Shown here one piece after another: positions 58,772-64,000 of a DNA stretch of 64,000 nucleotides; position 1 is the stretch's first letter, and each line of letters begins with the position of its first letter. The position numbers were made by a program, and so were the translations under genes. Below the pieces are notes generated by a model. The model had not been told where the DNA came from, did no database searches, and worked only from the letters and a program-made list of their open reading frames with translations. Source of the stretch: Lunularia cruciata (lineage: Eukaryota; Streptophyta; Marchantiopsida; Lunulariales; Lunulariaceae); contig OX419757.1 of the NCBI GenBank assembly GCA_948567375.1, positions 23,058,732 through 23,122,731 on the forward strand. Direction: 5' to 3'.

Positions 58772-61700
58772 TGTGGTACCCACATATTTTTTTCCTTAAT
58801 TTTAGAAGAAGTGTACAAATGAAGTCATATTGTACCTATATGGCATCAGAAGGCAAAGAATGGAGTCTTCGGGTTGTAACCCAAAGTAAAGTGACTTTGT
58901 GTTTCTTGTTAGCATTCAACCCAAAGTAAGGAGACTTTGGCTTGGGGGCGCTCAACTCAAGGCGAGGACAATGTAACAACTTCCCTTTGGGATTGAACAT
59001 TCAAGAAGGTACTGCACATAAAAAATGGCTGGCCTTGAGTAGGAGAACATTGACAGTGATATGTACATGCAAGAGGTATGATTTCTTTTGGTAGAAAACT
59101 CAAAGTGAAGAAAGACGGAGAAGGCGTGCTACTTTAAAGTTTGGGATAGAGACAAAGAGATGACAAGTAATTTTCCATCGCCATTAAGAAGTCATCCTAA
59201 GGGAGATCGTGGAAAAGGGAGTGTAGTAAGAGACACGTTGGTGTATTGAGAAGAAGCCAGGAGAGTTAGTCTGGGAATCAGTTGGAAGAGTAGTCACCAA
59301 CCTAGAGTAGAGGAGAGTAAGATAGGAGGTGGGAAGAAGAACTCAGAATTCACAGTGAGGAATAATGCAATTTGGAGATAAGATGTGATTGCAAGAATTG
59401 AAGTCTTGAGTAGACTTCAGATCACATTTCTGGCATGGAACTAGAACCTTAGCTTTCTAGGTTTCATGACCAAGATCATTGAGAGTAAATATCTCAATGG
59501 ACCCGAGGCAGAGGGTAAGAGAGGAAATCCGGCTTGCTGGATAGAGTCAGATTGGAGGTAAGTACTCGGAAGAGAGGCGGGTGATGAGCAAGGAGCCATG
59601 TTCTTGGGGAAAGGAGAAGTAGTTGAAGAAACCCAAGAAGTGCGAGACACCTTTTCTTCAAAATGCATGAAGAATGACTATAAAGTCAAGAGTTACAAGG
59701 ACCTAGTGAGGAGAGGCATCATAGGAGCAATGATTGCTATCTTCAAGCCAAAGCAAACTACTTATGTGATGAAACATCAAGCGGTGTTCTTCCATAAGAT
59801 GTTTGTAGGGAAACCAATCAATTGGGTGAACTGCTTCATCAGCACACAAGACAAATGGTGTGGAACTTGCGGGACAAGTTGCCTCCACACTACATTGTGC
59901 CATTTGCAGCCCACTTCTATTTGGATTGAATTTGCTAAACACGGCGGAAAGACACAAGATGGTGTTGCACTTCCATCTCGACTTGAGAAGAGATGCTGAT
60001 GTGGAAGAGCAGCAGTACATTCTGCAAATCAAAAGTAGTGACGAGTACTATGCATTGACGGTGCAAAGCGTGCATGGGGAGTTGAATACTCCAAAGTCAA
60101 AGAAGAGGAGTTGAAGAGGAGAAGAAGAAGAAGTAGCGGTGATGAGACCTCAAAAGATCAAAAAAGTAAACCCAAGGAAGGACTTGGTGGTTTGTGTCAT
60201 CAGGCAAAGAATCAAAAGGGGAAGCCAAGTACAAGTCAAAAGACTCAAAGAAGGAGGAAGAACGTGAACTCACATTGTAGAGTGATGAAGCAAGTAGCGA
60301 GAGTGAAGATGGAATGGAGATGCATCCTGTACTAGGAGAGGAAGAAGAAAAGCTAAAGATGGTAGAAGAAGGTAACCCGAGACAAGAAGATGAGGTTTCA
60401 GAGAAGGAGAAGAAGAGGGTGACCATTCAAAGAGGTGTATGTTCTAGAAGAAAGGTGATTTATGAGGCAAGACCAAGTAGAAGAAGAGAAGTGGAGAGTG
60501 GAAGTTCGGGGAGTGAAGAATCCATCCCAATAAGGCGACTTTGGCTGAGGAGAAGAGTGTCAAGTGAAGAAGGAGAAAATTCCACAAGTTGAGGTAAATC
60601 AGAGCGGAGGAGTGGAGTATCTATGAGAAGTTGTATGCTTGTTGTTAATGAAGTTGGAGGAGAAGAAGAGAGAAATGCAATTAGGGTGTCCGGACGTAAA
60701 AATTGTATTGCAAGTATTGGTAAAGTTAGAAGAAGAGAACTTGGAGTTGAAGAGGGTCATAACCCAAAGAGAGGAGCAGAAGGAAGTACTACAAGTAGAT
60801 GTTGTAGTACAAAGTCAAGTAATTGAAAATATAAAGAAGGAAGTGGGAAGTAAAGAGAGGATAATAGAGCATAATGTCATAGTGTGAAAAAGACAGATAG
60901 TAGAGTATGAAATCTCAAAACAGCAATTTGGTGATTCATGATTAGAAATCATTCATGCTATGGCAAGAGTAGTAGAGAAGTAGCAAGAGCTTGATAGAGT
61001 GATGGAGAGTGTAGAAGAGAAGAAGCAGCTTTGGCAAAGAGAGTTGATAGTAAGATAAAGAGAAGAAGAGAGATTGCGGGAGTTACTTCATAATCTAGAA
61101 GAGAAGATTGTTCAGAAGGAGAAGGAGAAGGAGAAGGAGAGGGTGAAAGCCAAATTTGAGGCAGAACTGGCAATGTATAGAGAAGATTGGCAAGTGGATC
61201 GAGAACAAGAGAGAAAGATGAGGCTCAAGCCATTGAAAAAGATTGTAATCAAGATGAATGCAATGTTGAGTACAGAAGTCAATGTGTGGATTGAAGAAAC
61301 AAGATTGCAAGAGACAAGGAGGAGAAATGCAAAGGGTAAAGATTTGAATGTGTTGTTGATCAGTCTCAGAACTTGTGTAGATAGGAAGATATTGGAAGTG
61401 GAAGACAATATCACGATTAGATAAGATTTAGTTAAGTTGGAGATAGATAAACTTTGGAAAGATGTAAGAGCAAAGCCCAAAGTCAATGAAGTAGGAGTAC
61501 AAATATCTTTGGAGTTACCATTGGAGATATTAGAGAAAGATGGGTTGGAAGATAAGGAGTTAGATAGATTACCTTCTAGTGTAATTGCAGATTTGAGTGA
61601 AGAAGTAGTAGAAGTAGTGAAGGATTTAGTAGACTCAGATAGACCCAAGGATAGAGTAGTATGTGAGGTTACTTCGGGATTGGAAGCCAAGGAAGAAGAA

Positions 61701-62518
61701 GACATCAGATCAGATTAGTAACAATTTTGAGATTTGAAGAGGCAAATATGAAGAGGTGCATTGCCATTTTGGATTTGTAGGTAGGAAGAGTTGTTAGGAA
61801 ATGGTATTTTTGTTAGTAATTGTCAAGTGCTTCACTTTTTAAAGGTGTCATTTGTAGTATGTTGTTGTTCAGTATTCATTATTATTGAGAATAGATAAAG
61901 TGCTGATCAGCAAAGTGCTGATTTTAGTACTCGTCGCTTGAGCTTGATTCCAAGTATCAACATTATGATTGTGTTTGTGAGTGTGTGAAGAATTTCAAAG
62001 TTCAAATCAGTGTGCTTGTTGGATGTTGGATTCCACATTCTTGATCTTTATTCTGTGTGTTTTATCTTGAGTGAAGTGCAATCAGAGCAATGCCTTGACA
62101 AATCTGAGAAGAATTGTGGTGTTGGTAGTATTTTGCAAGTGCAGTGCAAAGTTGATGTGAAGCAATTTCAATTGAGGAAGTTGTGCCTTCAATGGAGAGG
62201 TGGAACACAATTTTGAGGGAAAGTCGTTTTGCAATGAAGTGCCACTTTTAGGAGAATCTGAATAATCACAATCAAGATTGTTTGGAAAGATTTGATGAAG
62301 TTGTGATTATGTGTGACAAATTGTTGTGATAAGACTACGAGTCAGTGCTTGTTACTCTCTTCTAGGTGTAGTTGCTACTTGAGAGATTAAAGACAAAATC
62401 AAGAAGGATTACATTGTGACATTTGACTTTGTATTTGGGTATTTCTGAATAGTATCTCTACGGGAAAAAACTTTACTTACCTGATTACCGCAAAAGTGAT
62501 ATTTGCCAGGTTGTCGCA
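58772..62518 (+). repeat. Element A family 5' LTR, plus-strand copy (3747 bp)
   Basis: Starts tgtggtacccacat and ends gccaggttgtcgca. It is homologous along its length to the two LTRs of element A but more diverged. A PBS and gag follow directly, so it is a 5' LTR. The element runs out of the window. Confidence 0.8.
59380..61718 (+). pseudogene. LTR-encoded ORF2, copy 3 (decayed)
   Basis: Broken frames in order match copy 1. KNDYKVKSYKDLVRRGIIGA and KQTTYVMKHQAVFFHKMFVG lie in 59598-59999. A charged middle with EEENLELKRVI lies in 60639-60887. A coiled-coil part, KAKFEAELAMYREDWQVDRE and then RNAKGKDLNVLLISLRTCVD, lies in 61074-61424. A C-terminal tail VNEVGVQISLELPLEILEK lies in 61437-61718. 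The coding order and direction relative to the LTR agree with the other copies. Confidence 0.6.
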
Positions 62519-62525
62519 TGATTTT

Positions 62526-62543
62526 TGGTGCCACTACTGGGGA
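62526..62543 (+). promoter_or_regulatory. Degenerate tRNA-Asp primer-binding site
   Basis: Reads tggtgccactactgggga, aligned with the intact tggcgccgctgccgggga of element A. Three transitions (C/G to T/A) separate them. Confidence 0.7.
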
Positions 62544-64000
62544 TACAAATATTGGAAGTGGAAGAATATGAATCCAATTTCAAAACTGGGTTTCAAAGCA
62601 ATATGAATGTTTGCATTGAGAGAACAATGGGAAGAAAGATTTTGAAGAAGAAGAACGCCTCAAGATCCAATCCACTTTTGATGAAACCAAATGGGAGGCG
62701 TTGGACTTTCAACTTCTTCACAAAGTGCAAAAAGCCCTCCAAGAACTTGATCAAAAGAACACAAAGATAGTTGGCAAGGCAATTTCTTGTCTCCCTCTGC
62801 CAAGAAGAAGAAAGACTCAAGCAGGCAGACATATTCATTATGACCCAATACACCAACTTCCTCTAAAGCTATAAAGGAAGTCACATTTATCAAGAAATTT
62901 GTTCAAGAAAAGACAACATGAACTCTCACAAAAGAAGAGTGTCAACACCTTCTACGCATGATTTCTCTCACAGAAGAAGAGTGTCAACACCTTCTACGCA
63001 TGATTTCTTGATTGTCTCAAAGGAATTTCAAAAAATACTTTGAAGGTGTTGAACCTTTTGCTTCTACTTGGATTGAAGTTGATACAATCAAAGAGGAAGT
63101 AATTGTCAAAGAAGACCTGACATTGAACTCAACTAATTGGAATCCTTGGGCTGTCAATACGGCATCCATACCAGCCAGATCCTTGGTCCCCTCAAGTTCA
63201 ACTTTACTACAGCCAATTCCACTCAGTTGAACAATGACTTTGTTACCTATCACTTGACACGCGTATCAAAAGTATAAGGAGACAGAACAAGACAAAGACC
63301 CTGATGAATTCATCCAAGAATTCAAATTTATCTCCTTTGCTAATAAGGAACATGACATGGTGGATTGCCTTAGAATTTTCCCAAGTCTGCTCTGAAAGAA
63401 GGCTCGGAGTTGGTATATCATGTAACCCAAAAGGGGTTCATACCGGCAGATTGGGCGGACTTGAGAAACTATTTCATGGAGCCCTTTTGGGAAGTTGATT
63501 ACAACACAAGTGTCTTTGCAGCGCTCAACAATTTAAATAGAGGCAAGAAGGAGAAGTTGAGAGACTACTCTGAGTGGTTCATGGCGCTCTTGAACCGAGT
63601 CCCAAAGCAATTGAGTGTGGTGGGTTACTCTGATGCCCAAGCCATTACCTAGTTCCTAAGAGGACTTTCACCAGAGATTCGGATCTTTTCCAAGAAGAAG
63701 AATGTAATTTCCATGGATAAGGTACTCAAACATGTTGCCCGCTATGAGGCGGCTCACTCTCACTCTGTGGGGAATCAAAGAAATTAGGAGAAGAAAGGCA
63801 AGAAGCCCAAAAGAAGAGCTCTTTGCAATAATCCTCTTCTTTGGAGGAATGCTCCACATCCTCAATCTCTTCTTTGAAATCCAAAGAAGAATCAAAGCCA
63901 AGTAGGATACAAAGACATGGAGGCAAGAAACCATTAATAACCCCAACGAAGAGTGTACATAAGGCAGATACCAAGTTGGATGTTCTTATAAAAGAGTTTA
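62544..64000 (+). pseudogene. Element A family gag, plus-strand copy, cut by the window end
   Basis: Starts with LEVEEYESNFKTGFQSNMNV just inside the PBS, matching element A. Later parts include NWNPWAVNTASIPARSLVP, DEFIQEFKFISFANKEHD and KEKLRDYSEWFMALLNRVPK. Stops are present. A ~42-bp tandem duplication lies at about 62932-63007 (gaagagtgtcaacaccttct repeated). Confidence 0.7.

Overview
This window looks like a repeat-rich intergenic region of a streptophyte (land-plant-type) nuclear genome. One GT-AG spliced host gene is recognisable: a bHLH transcription factor with an ACT-like tail at 22585-24753. Most of the rest is transposable elements and their remnants. Plant hallmarks are primer-binding sites matching plant tRNA-Asp and initiator tRNA-Met, Ty3/gypsy elements, and a plant-type H-E-R bHLH basic region. 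The species cannot be read from the sequence. A seed-free plant or a streptophyte alga is only a guess.

Layout. 1-4170: LINE pieces with a restriction-like endonuclease C-terminus, plus a small inverted-repeat element. 4171-22000: mostly gene-free and AT-rich, with microsatellites, a 33-bp minisatellite, a likely CACTA transposase remnant and two long palindromes. 22585-24753: the bHLH gene. 24754-28880: gene-free with local duplications. 28889-64000: a nest of LTR elements.

The nest can be ordered from target-site duplications (TSDs). An old relic carrying an LTR-encoded-type ORF (about 28.9-31.06 kb, continuing at 55.25-55.38 kb) was hit by a solo LTR (30134-30704, TSD AAGA). It was also hit by a 14.2-kb minus-strand Ty3/gypsy element, here called element A (31068-55240, TSD GAAGT). 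Element A has unusually long 3.7-kb LTRs that themselves carry a large ORF. Its 5' LTR was then split by a 9952-bp plus-strand Ty3/gypsy element, here called element M (43646-53597, TSD TTGG). A further copy of element A's LTR, PBS and gag lies on the plus strand from 58772 to the window end, next to an older gypsy remnant (56138-58771).

Element M is the main finding. Its reading frame runs gag - zinc knuckles - aspartic protease - C5 cytosine DNA methyltransferase (DNMT3-like motif order I, IV, VI, VIII, IX, X) - reverse transcriptase - RNase H - integrase - C-terminal PHD finger. A putative DNA-methylation writer and a putative chromatin reader are therefore part of one retrotransposon. Its termini are also unusual. 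The 5' end is a 448-bp repeat L. The 3' end is S-L-S, where S is 107 bp, so the layout is L-internal-S-L-S, and the ends are still flanked by a TSD. A solo copy (L-S) and a degraded third copy (internal-S-L-S) in the same window share this layout. This copy of M is decayed: the stops read as C-to-T or G-to-A changes, and there are at least three frameshifts.
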